13,073 bases of DNA from the NCBI GenBank assembly GCA_030765325.1, contig JAVCCT010000184.1, positions 1 through 13,073 of the forward strand, read 5' to 3'. Numbering within the stretch: the stretch's first letter is position 1; every line of letters starts with the position of its first letter. Shown one piece after another: positions 5,727-13,073 of the stretch. The stretch comes from Candidatus Stygibacter frigidus (GTDB lineage: Bacteria; Cloacimonadota; Cloacimonadia; Cloacimonadales; TCS61). The notes below the pieces were generated by a model. The model was not told the origin of the DNA. It searched no databases and saw only the letters and a program-made list of their open reading frames with translations. Made by a program: the position numbers and the translations under genes.

Positions 5727-8414
5727 ATGATGATGAAATTGAATAAATTATTTATAACTATAGTGCTTATGTGGGCTGCCAGCCTGCTAATGGCAGTGCC
5801 GATCTATAATATCCAATTTACAGAAGATGCTGGAGATGGGACTTATCCTTCGCAATATGAAAATCAAAACGTAAGTTTGAGCGGGATTGTTACCTGTAAT
5901 AATTATAATGGAGATAAATATGTGCTCAGTTATCCTGAGGGTGGGATCTGGAATAGTGTGCTGATTTATAATGAGGGTAATTTTGATCTGGGTGATGAAG
6001 TGGAACTTAATGGAACTGTGGATGAATATTATGGTTATACGGAAATCCAGGATGCCTGGGGTGTGAATCTGCTTTCCACCGGTAATGCTGTGCCGGAGCC
6101 TGTGGTGATAACGACCTCTATGCTTGCCTCCGGTGAAGCTTATGAAGGGGTGCTGGTAAGGCTTAATAATGTGACGGTCGCATCTGCACCGGATGACTAT
6201 GATGTATATACAATCAATGATGGCAGCGGGGATTGTAATGTGAATGTATTTTGCCTGCAGCTTGATGAATATGGCTTTGATCTGGAGGAAGGTATGCTGT
6301 TTGACAGCATCACGGGAGTAGTTACCTTTAGTTATAATGAGTTTCATATATTGCCGCGTATGCCGGAGGACATTGTGCTTTCCAATGACCACCTTGCTTT
6401 CAGGATACCTGTAATAAATTCTGATACTGAAACAGAAATCCAGGTTCTCATCCGTTTATCTTATACAGGCAATGATACCCTGATCTCCAGTTTTGAGTTT
6501 ACGGTGGTCTATGACCCTACAATATTGGAATTTCAGCAGGTGGAGACCAGTGAAACTTTGCTGGAAAGCAGTGCACCTGAAGTTACTTATGATAATGATT
6601 CTGTGACAATATCCAGTACACAAGAGATGGCTATAAGCTCTGGGGGAGTATTTGCTTATCTGGAGTTTTATACACTTCAAGAAGGATTCAGTCCGCTTAA
6701 TTTCAGTGATTTTCAGTTAAATGGAGAAGCATTTGAGGGTTACATGAATGGCAGCGTGACCTGTCAATCTATCCCGAATACGATTGCTGATGAACTCACA
6801 GTGATTCAACGTCCCATACTTTCCGTGCCGGAAATAGTGGTGGGCGGAGAAGATTTTGATATCATCTGCCATGCTCCGGAGGAAACCCAGAACTGGCAGG
6901 CAAGATTGAACTGGGAAGATATTGAGCTGGAGCTGCCTTTGACCAGTGAAATTTATGATACTGAAACGCAGATGTGGACATTGACGGCAACTACTTCGGA
7001 TGCTGATATTGAAATATATACCACTTATGACCTGATAGTTAGTGCTGACCAGATGGAAGAAGACCGGACAGTAAATTCAGTATATCTGATCCCCTATTAT
7101 AAGGATGATTATTACTTTGTACATATCACAGATACGCATCTGCCGGGTCACACCTTCTGGGGTAATGACATCGGAGGAGTTGATTATACGGAAATTGATG
7201 ATCTGAGGTTGGTCATAAATACTGTAAATATCATTCGACCGGAATTTGTTTTGCTAACTGGTGATGTGGTCAATGAAGGCGAATTAGAAGGATATAATGA
7301 CAGGTATCAATATTCAATAGCCAAAAACCTGATCACAGAGTTTGATGTTCCGGTATTTATCACTTCCGGCAATCATGATATTGGCGGCTGGAATGATACA
7401 TTACCGCCAGATGGTTCATCCCGGCTTAACTGGCATCGCTTCTTTGGCTGGGAATCTCTGGAAGAACCTCCCGCAGGTGGTTTATACACGCAAAACTATA
7501 CCTTTCAATATGATCAGGTGCTCTATATTGGTATGGAAGCTTATATAAATTATGATAATTATCTGCCCTCGATCTTTGGTGATTCCAGCTTCACAGGCAG
7601 GCAGATGAACTGGCTGAGTGACCAGCTGGCAAATACTGATGCTCTTTCCAAGGTCATGTTCTATCATTGTGATTTTGATTATGAGATCAATCTATCTAAT
7701 CTGGGCGTAGATATGGCACTCTGGGGGCATATTCACTCCAATGAGGGCAATATCAACACGTATCCCTATAATCTGGCAACAGCAGCCGTATGTGATGGTA
7801 ATAGTGCTTTTAGAGTGATACAGGTAACTGATAATGAAGTGCATCCCCAGGCGACCATGTATGCTCATGATGGAGTGGAGCAGGAATTTCAAAACCCCAA
7901 TTCAGGACTTTATGCCCAGAATCAAGTGGATGTGAATAATCCTTTTAACTTTGATTTCAACGAGTCATTAGTTGTATTCAAAATGCCCCATGCCGAAAGC
8001 TATCAGATCAATACCGGGAGTATTGAATATATACATGATACAGGTATGTATAGTGAAGTAACCGTTAGATTTGATCTACCATCACTTTCAACTCAGCAGA
8101 TCACTATGGAAGCAGTGAATTTACATAATAATGCAGATATTCTACCAGCCAGACCACAGATGAATATTTACCCAAATCCTTTCAATCCAGATGTACATAT
8201 ATCATTTGAGCTTGAACAGGAATCAGAGGTAGTGATCTCATTATATAATACTCGTGGTCAAAAGATAGAAACGCTATATAGAGCAATCACAGCAGCAGGA
8301 AAACACAGCAGCAGCTGGAGTGATAAAACGGGTAAATTGAGTTCGGGAATATATTTTATTTCAATGGAGACGCCAGATCATACTATAACCAGGAAAGTTT
8401 TAATGATGAAATAG
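5727..8414 (+). CDS. Exported multidomain protein: OB-like region, cohesin-like domain, metallophosphoesterase, C-terminal sorting tail
   Basis: The 895-residue protein has a signal peptide (likely cleaved after A23). Residues 26-215 resemble the OB-fold region of extracellular nuclease/YhcR-like proteins: SGIVT, GDEVELNGTV then EYYGYTEI, and EAYEGVLV. Residues 223-346 look like a cohesin: strand pattern, YDPTILEF, and a late GGVFAYLEF strand. After a beta-rich linker, residues 460-700 form a calcineurin-like phosphoesterase with all metal motifs: D469-x-H471, G512-D513, GNHD 548-551, H647 and GHIH 667-670. Residues 813-895, starting NIYPNPFNP and ending in RKVLMMK, are a por/T9SS-type sorting tail, implying outer-membrane translocation. 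Substrate is unknown; extracellular phosphate or nucleotide scavenging is a guess. Three consecutive ATGs occur (5727, 5730, 5733); AGGAAGG at 5717-5723 fits the second or third better than the first. Monocistronic. Confidence 0.88.
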   Translation: MMMKLNKLFITIVLMWAASLLMAVPIYNIQFTEDAGDGTYPSQYENQNVSLSGIVTCNNYNGDKYVLSYPEGGIWNSVLIYNEGNFDLGDEVELNGTVDEYYGYTEIQDAWGVNLLSTGNAVPEPVVITTSMLASGEAYEGVLVRLNNVTVASAPDDYDVYTINDGSGDCNVNVFCLQLDEYGFDLEEGMLFDSITGVVTFSYNEFHILPRMPEDIVLSNDHLAFRIPVINSDTETEIQVLIRLSYTGNDTLISSFEFTVVYDPTILEFQQVETSETLLESSAPEVTYDNDSVTISSTQEMAISSGGVFAYLEFYTLQEGFSPLNFSDFQLNGEAFEGYMNGSVTCQSIPNTIADELTVIQRPILSVPEIVVGGEDFDIICHAPEETQNWQARLNWEDIELELPLTSEIYDTETQMWTLTATTSDADIEIYTTYDLIVSADQMEEDRTVNSVYLIPYYKDDYYFVHITDTHLPGHTFWGNDIGGVDYTEIDDLRLVINTVNIIRPEFVLLTGDVVNEGELEGYNDRYQYSIAKNLITEFDVPVFITSGNHDIGGWNDTLPPDGSSRLNWHRFFGWESLEEPPAGGLYTQNYTFQYDQVLYIGMEAYINYDNYLPSIFGDSSFTGRQMNWLSDQLANTDALSKVMFYHCDFDYEINLSNLGVDMALWGHIHSNEGNINTYPYNLATAAVCDGNSAFRVIQVTDNEVHPQATMYAHDGVEQEFQNPNSGLYAQNQVDVNNPFNFDFNESLVVFKMPHAESYQINTGSIEYIHDTGMYSEVTVRFDLPSLSTQQITMEAVNLHNNADILPARPQMNIYPNPFNPDVHISFELEQESEVVISLYNTRGQKIETLYRAITAAGKHSSSWSDKTGKLSSGIYFISMETPDHTITRKVLMMK

Positions 8415-8450
8415 AGAGATTTTAAAAAGGGTAAATCTCTGTTTATTTAT
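8415..8450. terminator. Probable bidirectional terminator hairpin
   Basis: AGAGATTT (8415-8422) pairs perfectly with AAATCTCT (8433-8440) around a 10-nt loop, directly after the stop of the plus-strand gene, and is followed by T-rich GTTTATTTATT. It occupies the whole 28-nt gap between two convergent genes, so it plausibly ends both transcripts, although the stem is A/T-rich and the T-tract is interrupted. Confidence 0.55.
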
Positions 8451-8817
8451 TATCTATGAGTATTTTAATTGCTTCTAAGACTTCATTCATATCAATCGGC
8501 TTCATGAAATAAGCAATGGGGTTTACTTTATCTGCTTCCATTCTTAAATTTTCGTCAGAATAGCCGGTCATGAACATTATGGGGATTTTCTGTTCAGCAC
8601 TTATTATCGTGGCAGCTTCAATTCCGCTCATCATTCCCTTCAAATTTATATCCATCAGAATTAAATCCGGCTGATCTTTTTGGGCGGATTTAACGGCTGC
8701 TTCTCCTGATGATACTATGTTTACAACCTGATATCCTCTCCTCATAAAAAACACTTCAAAGCGCATGGCAATGATCACTTCATCTTCAACTATTAATATC
8801 TTTAGTTTATCATCCAT
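8443..8817 (-). CDS. Receiver-only response regulator (CheY-like)
   Basis: The 124-residue protein is a single receiver domain with no output domain. Key residues are present: acidic pair E11/D12, phospho-acceptor D56 in LMDINLKG, T84 in MTGYSD and K106 in the MKP motif. The GIEAA segment after the phosphorylation site and the YSDE motif are typical of regulators paired with HisKA_2/HWE-type kinases. It starts 3 nt after the kinase stop codon, with AAGGGA in the kinase 3' end as a possible ribosome-binding site, so the two are very likely co-transcribed and functionally paired. Lacking a DNA-binding or ANTAR domain, it must act by protein contact or as a phosphorelay intermediate; the target is not visible here. 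Confidence 0.92.
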   Translation of the reverse strand: MDDKLKILIVEDEVIIAMRFEVFFMRRGYQVVNIVSSGEAAVKSAQKDQPDLILMDINLKGMMSGIEAATIISAEQKIPIMFMTGYSDENLRMEADKVNPIAYFMKPIDMNEVLEAIKILIDNK

Positions 8818-8820
8818 ATT

Positions 8821-10992
8821 TTAATTTCCCTTAAAATATTCCTCTTCAAATCTAATCTCAAAGCCAAATCCACCTTCAAGATCAAATCTTATCTGACCTT
8901 GTAATTGATTGGTCGATAACTTTTTTACCAGCAATAATCCTAAATTTATATCCTTATCAAAATCAAATCCCTTTGGAAATCCACAACCATTATCTCTGTA
9001 GATCAGATGGATCAGATTTTCTTCTTTAAATAAACTAATTTGCATTTCACCTTCGGACCTATCTTTAAAGGCATACTTCAAACTATTTGATATCAGTTCA
9101 TTGATGATCAATCCGCAGGGTATGGCAGAATCAATCTGCACTTCTATTGATTCCAGATCAGTTACAATATTAATTTTCTTATCTTTGGGATTGTTGCTCT
9201 GCAGTAAAAGCTGAGAAAGTTCATCCAGATAATTTCCCAGATCAATTTGAGACAGGTTTTTTGATTGATACAGCTTGTGATGAACCATAGACATCGTTTG
9301 TATCCTATTCCCCATCTCGTGGAATGTTCGGCGCACATTCTCATCATCATTGCTCATAGATTCCAGATCAAGCATGGCACTGATCACCTGCATATTATTT
9401 TTCGTGCGGTGATATAGCTCGCGCAGCAAAGTGCTCTTTTCTGCCAAAGCGTGCTCTAATTTACTTTCATTCAGTTTTACTTTGGTTATGTCATAATTAA
9501 TACCAATCATCCGAGATGCTTTTCCTGATTCTCGAATAACCAGGGCAAATGCTCTTAAAAAATGAATACTGCCGTCAGTCCATATCACGCGGAATGCTGT
9601 GTCAAAATCTTTTTCTCCAGCAATAGCTTGCTGAACTGCCTGATTAGCTGCTTCAATATCTTCAGGGTGAATACCTTTTTCCCAGGCTTCATAATCACTG
9701 CTGAATTGAAATTTTGCTATGCCATATAACTGGTACATCCTATCATCCCAAATTAGTATATTGTTTTTTATATCAAATTCCCATATACCAATGTCTGCTG
9801 ATTCCACTGCCAGAGTCAATCTGGTTGACATGCTTAAGAGCCTGTCTGCATCAGCTCTTTGTTTGGTGATATCTATCAATCCGAGTAATAAATATTTTAC
9901 TCCTTTTTCCTTATCCCTCATTATATTTACATAAACCTGCACGAATATTATCCTGCCGTCCTTATGTACAATCCTTTTCACAAAGTCTTTCTTTTCCCAT
10001 TTTTCTTTCTGAGACTGATTGATATATTTCTGTTCCATTTCCAGATCTTCCTGATAAGTGAGATCCTGAAAATTCAATTCTTCAAACTCTGCCTGACTAT
10101 AACCGGTAATTTCACAATAGGTCTTATTCACTTGGATATGATCATTATTTTTAGTTAATTGTGCAAACCCTATTGCAGATTGCTGAAATAGTGTTTTGAA
10201 TAGTAATTCACTCTCTTTCAATTCATTCAAAGTGTTCATCCGGTCTGTAATATCAGTACTCACGCCCACCATTCCTATTGGATTTCCTGCTTCATCATTC
10301 AGCAATTGAGTGCGAGTATGATAATATATCTTCCTGCCTTTATCAGTAAAGTTGACTATATTACCACTCCATTTGCCATCAGCAAGTGTCTGTTGAATTA
10401 TGTCCTGCTGGCTGGCTCCATTTTCAGGATCATCTCCATAAAATGTCACATTACTTCCGATCAATTCAGAGTGGGATTTCTTAAATGTCCGGCATTCTGC
10501 TTTATTCACATAGGTAATATTACCCTCCAGATCAGTAGCTGTAATGGCATCTTCTATCTTATCTAAAAGCATAGCCTGGAATTCCAATTCTTTTTTATAA
10601 TTATTTTGCTCAGTTACATCTTTTATAAGGAAGGAATATCCCTTTATTTGATTTTGGACATCATAATAGGCATTGAGATGAATTTCACCCCAAAAACTGC
10701 TTTTATCTTTCTTTCGTAATTCCTGATTGGGTAGTATGATATTGCCTTTTGCTAAATATTCAAGCAAGTTGTTCTTTTCCGGAAAGAGAATTTCTGCATT
10801 TTTATTTCTGACGAAATCTGCAGAATAACCAAAAAGCGTGAGAAATTCTCTATTTACCCACATTATCTTATGCTCCGCATTTATCAATACTACAGGATCA
10901 GGAAGAAAATCAAAAAACTTATATGCACTATGAAGTTCATTACGTAGTTGTACTATTTCTTTTTCATAATCTATTTGTGTTTCTTTATCCAC
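8821..10992 (-). CDS. Cytoplasmic four-PAS sensor histidine kinase, HisKA_2 type
   Basis: The 723-residue kinase has no transmembrane segment or signal peptide, so it senses an intracellular cue. A short coiled-coil-like start (8-22) precedes four PAS/PAC units at about 24-127, 138-250, 262-377 and 392-503, recognisable by repeated FGYS or TGYS turns and DITK/DVTE/DITD exits; the fourth has the HPED motif of the PAS_3 fold. The phospho-acceptor H528 lies in ELYHRTKNNMQ, the HisKA_2 form of the H box. The ATPase domain follows with N box NELISNSLKYAF (631-642), G1 DNGCGFP (667-673) and a GLLLVKKL G2 segment (684-691). No haem or flavin signature is evident in the PAS domains, so the ligand is unknown. 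The start is GTG, supported by GGAG five bases upstream; a nearby ATG runs into a stop immediately. First gene of a two-gene operon with the receiver protein. Confidence 0.93.
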   Translation of the reverse strand: MDKETQIDYEKEIVQLRNELHSAYKFFDFLPDPVVLINAEHKIMWVNREFLTLFGYSADFVRNKNAEILFPEKNNLLEYLAKGNIILPNQELRKKDKSSFWGEIHLNAYYDVQNQIKGYSFLIKDVTEQNNYKKELEFQAMLLDKIEDAITATDLEGNITYVNKAECRTFKKSHSELIGSNVTFYGDDPENGASQQDIIQQTLADGKWSGNIVNFTDKGRKIYYHTRTQLLNDEAGNPIGMVGVSTDITDRMNTLNELKESELLFKTLFQQSAIGFAQLTKNNDHIQVNKTYCEITGYSQAEFEELNFQDLTYQEDLEMEQKYINQSQKEKWEKKDFVKRIVHKDGRIIFVQVYVNIMRDKEKGVKYLLLGLIDITKQRADADRLLSMSTRLTLAVESADIGIWEFDIKNNILIWDDRMYQLYGIAKFQFSSDYEAWEKGIHPEDIEAANQAVQQAIAGEKDFDTAFRVIWTDGSIHFLRAFALVIRESGKASRMIGINYDITKVKLNESKLEHALAEKSTLLRELYHRTKNNMQVISAMLDLESMSNDDENVRRTFHEMGNRIQTMSMVHHKLYQSKNLSQIDLGNYLDELSQLLLQSNNPKDKKINIVTDLESIEVQIDSAIPCGLIINELISNSLKYAFKDRSEGEMQISLFKEENLIHLIYRDNGCGFPKGFDFDKDINLGLLLVKKLSTNQLQGQIRFDLEGGFGFEIRFEEEYFKGN

Positions 10993-11052
10993 TAAATCTC
11001 CATAAAATAATTTTCTTAAATTTCTATAATAATTTTATATTTTTGGATATAA

Positions 11053-11058
11053 TGTCAA
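11053..11058 (-). promoter_or_regulatory. Candidate -35 element for the kinase-regulator operon
   Basis: On the minus strand a perfect TTGACA lies 61-66 nt before the GTG start. It is followed by TTATATCC, and TAAAAT comes 15 nt after the hexamer as a possible, slightly close, -10 box. An A/T-rich stretch precedes it. The 114-nt gap upstream of the kinase starts just after the esterase terminator, so an independent promoter is expected here. Confidence 0.45.
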
Positions 11059-11106
11059 TAGATAAATTCTGCTAAAGCTAATATATCCAGTTAACTCAGT
11101 CCTCAA

Positions 11107-11129
11107 TTAAAAACCCAGCCACTGCTGGG
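11107..11129 (-). terminator. Intrinsic terminator overlapping the esterase stop codon
   Basis: Read on the minus strand, CCCAGC and GCTGGG form a perfect 6-bp GC-rich stem around the 4-nt loop AGTG, followed at once by TTTTTAA. The stem is made from the last codons of the esterase (Ala-Gln-Gln-Trp-Leu-Gly) and the T-tract contains its final Phe codon and part of the stop. This should end the protease-esterase transcript and insulate the kinase operon downstream. Confidence 0.75.
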
Positions 11130-12180
11130 CTTCATGCAGAGCCTCTTCGGGTACGCGATGTCCACCCTCAAATTCATGGAACTTTACATCATAACCCATT
11201 TCTGTTAGCTTCTCCTCAGCAAATTTGCCTTCCTTAAATTCCACCTTATTATCCTCATTACCATGAGCAATAAATACCTTCATTTCTTTTGCGGAGACAA
11301 TATCTTCATCAGACAGACTGTACATGTTAAGCCAGCCACCAAAACAGATCAATCCCTTATACAAATCATGATAACGGATACCGGTTGTATAAGTCAATCC
11401 ACACCCTTGAGAAAATCCCAGCAAATACACACCATCAGTTTTATACTTATCCATCAATGACCGCGTTACATGCTCTACATATTCTTCTGTTTTCATTTCT
11501 ATCTGCTGATTGGTTTCTTCATCATCAGTCCAGGTAAACCAGCTATTACCGGCATCATTTCCCTGGCTGAAGGAATAAAAAGTCTCAGGACAAATTAGAA
11601 TCATGTCTTTTGCCTCAAATTTCTGCCAGATATGAATGAAATTAGTAGCTGTATCACCATAGCCATGAAGTCCGATTACAAGAGGATAACTTTTCTCCGG
11701 GTCATAATCATCCGGTAGGCGCACATAAGTCTTGCTATATGCTTCAGATGAAAACCACATTTCCTTTACAGCAGGATTTTTCTTCTTTTCCAGATATCTT
11801 TGCAGACTGTCCACCACTGTAGTATATTCCACACTTTCTCTTACCTTGTCAAAATCCGGGTCAGTAGTGATATGATCATAATTTTCAAAACCGTTCCTGA
11901 TGGAATATTCCAGAAACTTTGCTGCCAATCTCTCATTACCTATGATGCCATAACAGCAGGCAAGATTATACATCGCCTGACCATTAGTGATGTTATACTG
12001 CAAGCCTTCCAGATAGATATCTGCGGCTTTTTGATATTCTCCTGCCTGATATGCTTCCCAACCCTTCTGCCAGTATTCATTAAGGTTCTTATCCAAAAAT
12101 GCGCCAGGTTCTCCTGCTCCCTTTCCCAATAATCCACCTACCATTAAAACGATAATAAATACTAATAATAATCTTTTCAT
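11107..12180 (-). CDS. Exported TPR-containing alpha/beta-hydrolase esterase
   Basis: The 357-residue protein has a signal peptide (about 1-20). Residues 33-100 hold about two tetratricopeptide-type helical hairpins (AYQAGEYQKAADIYLEGL, then YNLACCYGIIGNERLAAKFL). Residues 150-357 form an alpha/beta hydrolase of the phospholipase/carboxylesterase or PHB-depolymerase-like type: LHGYGD (171-176) for the oxyanion region, nucleophile S257 in GFSQG, probable acid D310 in HGNEDNKV and H341 in EGGHRV. The complete triad implies an active serine esterase or related hydrolase; a peptidase is less likely but not excluded. TPR hairpins fused to a secreted esterase suggest protein docking. The ATG is preceded by GGGAG with 6-nt spacing and lies 14 nt after the subtilase stop, so the two are co-transcribed. 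Confidence 0.87.
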   Translation of the reverse strand: MKRLLLVFIIVLMVGGLLGKGAGEPGAFLDKNLNEYWQKGWEAYQAGEYQKAADIYLEGLQYNITNGQAMYNLACCYGIIGNERLAAKFLEYSIRNGFENYDHITTDPDFDKVRESVEYTTVVDSLQRYLEKKKNPAVKEMWFSSEAYSKTYVRLPDDYDPEKSYPLVIGLHGYGDTATNFIHIWQKFEAKDMILICPETFYSFSQGNDAGNSWFTWTDDEETNQQIEMKTEEYVEHVTRSLMDKYKTDGVYLLGFSQGCGLTYTTGIRYHDLYKGLICFGGWLNMYSLSDEDIVSAKEMKVFIAHGNEDNKVEFKEGKFAEEKLTEMGYDVKFHEFEGGHRVPEEALHEAQQWLGF

Positions 12181-12194
12181 GTTATTCTCCCAAA

Positions 12195-13073
12195 TTATTG
12201 ATTTGGAAATTCTTCTATTAATTCTACCACATACTGCAATATTAGTGATGCATCATAGGAATCTATCACGCCATTACCATCCACATCTGCCCATTCAAAA
12301 CGCCATTCTTCCCAGGGCAGGGGATCTTCATCTGCAAAATAATTTATCCCTGCAACATTCATTAAGATTATAGAACTATCAAAAGCATCTACTTCATAGC
12401 TGTTATCTACATCTCCCAGAGAGGGTACCAGCAAAAATGCTCCTTTTGCATTTAACTTGCCATAGCCCCAACGGTCATTAGGCACAGCTCCCGTTTGGGC
12501 ATCTGTAAATGCAGTAGCTGTTAATCTACCAATAAGTTCGGCTGGCTGTAGATCAGGAAAGCGATCAAGTATCAAGCCCATTGCTCCTGCTGCATGCGGA
12601 GCTGCCCCACTGGTGCAGCATAGACTGGAATATCCGGTTGAACTGGCTGCATTAGTAGTATAAGCATTTGTAGGTGCTGTTAATTCAGGTTTGTTAACTC
12701 CATCAGGAGCTCCTTTGCTGCACGAAGAATAAATACTGCCATTGGTTTTGTCATGTGCTCCCACGCATATCGTTTCTGCTCCGCAGGCAAAAACATTTAA
12801 GGAATAAGCTCCCTGATAGTAGTTCTCAAAATTTGCATTATAACCCACTCCAGCTATCCAGCCCCACCAGTTACCACCAGCATCATCTAAATTCTCATCA
12901 GGTATCTCCAATTCTATTGTCCAATTATCTCCAGCGGTCATTGTGCCATATTCATCAGATACGACCAGTTCCAGATAGGGATTCCCTAAGCTCGTTTCTT
13001 CATGTGAAATATAGAGTCTTCCGCCTGGAGTATCAAATATTTCTTCTGCCCCGGGAGTCACGGCACCATAAGA
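12195..13073 (-). CDS. Subtilisin-like (S8) serine protease with C-terminal dockerin, 5' end missing
   Basis: The frame is open to the right edge of the window, so only the last 292 codons are seen; the catalytic Asp and His lie outside. Residues below are numbered from an internal GTG at 13061. Residues 96-115 resemble the subtilase strand after the Asn region (TICVGAHDK), KPELTAP (124-130) corresponds to the usual KPDIVAPG, and the catalytic serine is S151 in CTSGAAPHAAGA, the counterpart of GTSxAxPHVAGA with Cys replacing the first Gly. Five cysteines (93, 99, 114, 148, 149) suggest disulfides. Residues 216-288 are a dockerin with two calcium loops: D217, D219, S221, E223, D225, D228 and D259, D261, N263, V265, D267, D270. 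No sorting tail follows. A secreted, calcium-dependent protease is likely; it is co-transcribed with the esterase. Confidence 0.88.
   Translation of the reverse strand, partial: SYGAVTPGAEEIFDTPGGRLYISHEETSLGNPYLELVVSDEYGTMTAGDNWTIELEIPDENLDDAGGNWWGWIAGVGYNANFENYYQGAYSLNVFACGAETICVGAHDKTNGSIYSSCSKGAPDGVNKPELTAPTNAYTTNAASSTGYSSLCCTSGAAPHAAGAMGLILDRFPDLQPAELIGRLTATAFTDAQTGAVPNDRWGYGKLNAKGAFLLVPSLGDVDNSYEVDAFDSSIILMNVAGINYFADEDPLPWEEWRFEWADVDGNGVIDSYDASLILQYVVELIEEFPNQ

Noticed and set aside
5787..6392. 201-codon minus-strand open frame within the large phosphoesterase gene
   Set aside because: It is rich in His and Ile from antisense reading of Asn, Asp and Tyr codons, lies wholly inside a strongly supported coding region, and has no recognisable motif.
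11107..11130. Mobile-element end
   Set aside because: The GC-rich palindrome here is better explained as an intrinsic terminator because it is followed directly by a T-tract at a gene end.

Overview
This AT-rich window most resembles an uncultured anaerobe of the FCB superphylum, with Candidatus Cloacimonadota the best guess. The grounds are a C-terminal secretion tail beginning NIYPNPFNP on a large exported protein, a right-handed beta-helix surface protein, a dockerin-tailed subtilase, and low-GC intergenic DNA packed with short inverted repeats. The phylum is an inference from protein style; no rRNA or marker gene is present.

Layout, left to right. Positions 1-251 hold an inverted-repeat element built from a reiterated unit of about 16-20 bp, then a candidate promoter. 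252-1709 (+) is an exported beta-helix protein. 1784-5367 (-) is one probable operon: ABC ATPase, then an overlapping NatB-type ABC-2 permease, then, after 48 nt, a membrane-anchored calcineurin-like metallophosphoesterase. 5368-5726 is a 359-nt divergent intergenic region with two outward-facing candidate promoters, a long imperfect inverted repeat and a 9-bp-periodic repeat. 5727-8414 (+) is an 895-residue exported multidomain protein: OB-like region, cohesin-like domain, metallophosphoesterase and sorting tail. A terminator-like hairpin separates it from a convergent two-gene signalling operon, 8443-10992 (-), encoding a soluble four-PAS HisKA_2-type histidine kinase and a receiver-only response regulator. 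11107-13073 (-) is the end of another operon: a subtilase cut by the window edge with a C-terminal dockerin, then an exported TPR/alpha-beta-hydrolase esterase that closes with an intrinsic terminator overlapping its last codons.

How the genes fit together. Four of the products are predicted to be exported (beta-helix protein, phosphoesterase, subtilase, esterase), and a fifth is anchored in the membrane facing outward. The region therefore looks like part of a cell-envelope and extracellular-degradation repertoire. A cohesin-like domain on one exported protein and a dockerin on another, 4 kb apart, could mean non-covalent assembly of secreted enzymes, but that pairing is only inferred. The kinase and regulator pair is the only regulatory system visible, and its target cannot be read from the sequence.

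I see no rRNA, tRNA, CRISPR array, transposase, phage gene or defence system. The most unusual content is the domain fusions and the intergenic repeats. I do not see convincing evidence for a wholly new multi-gene system.
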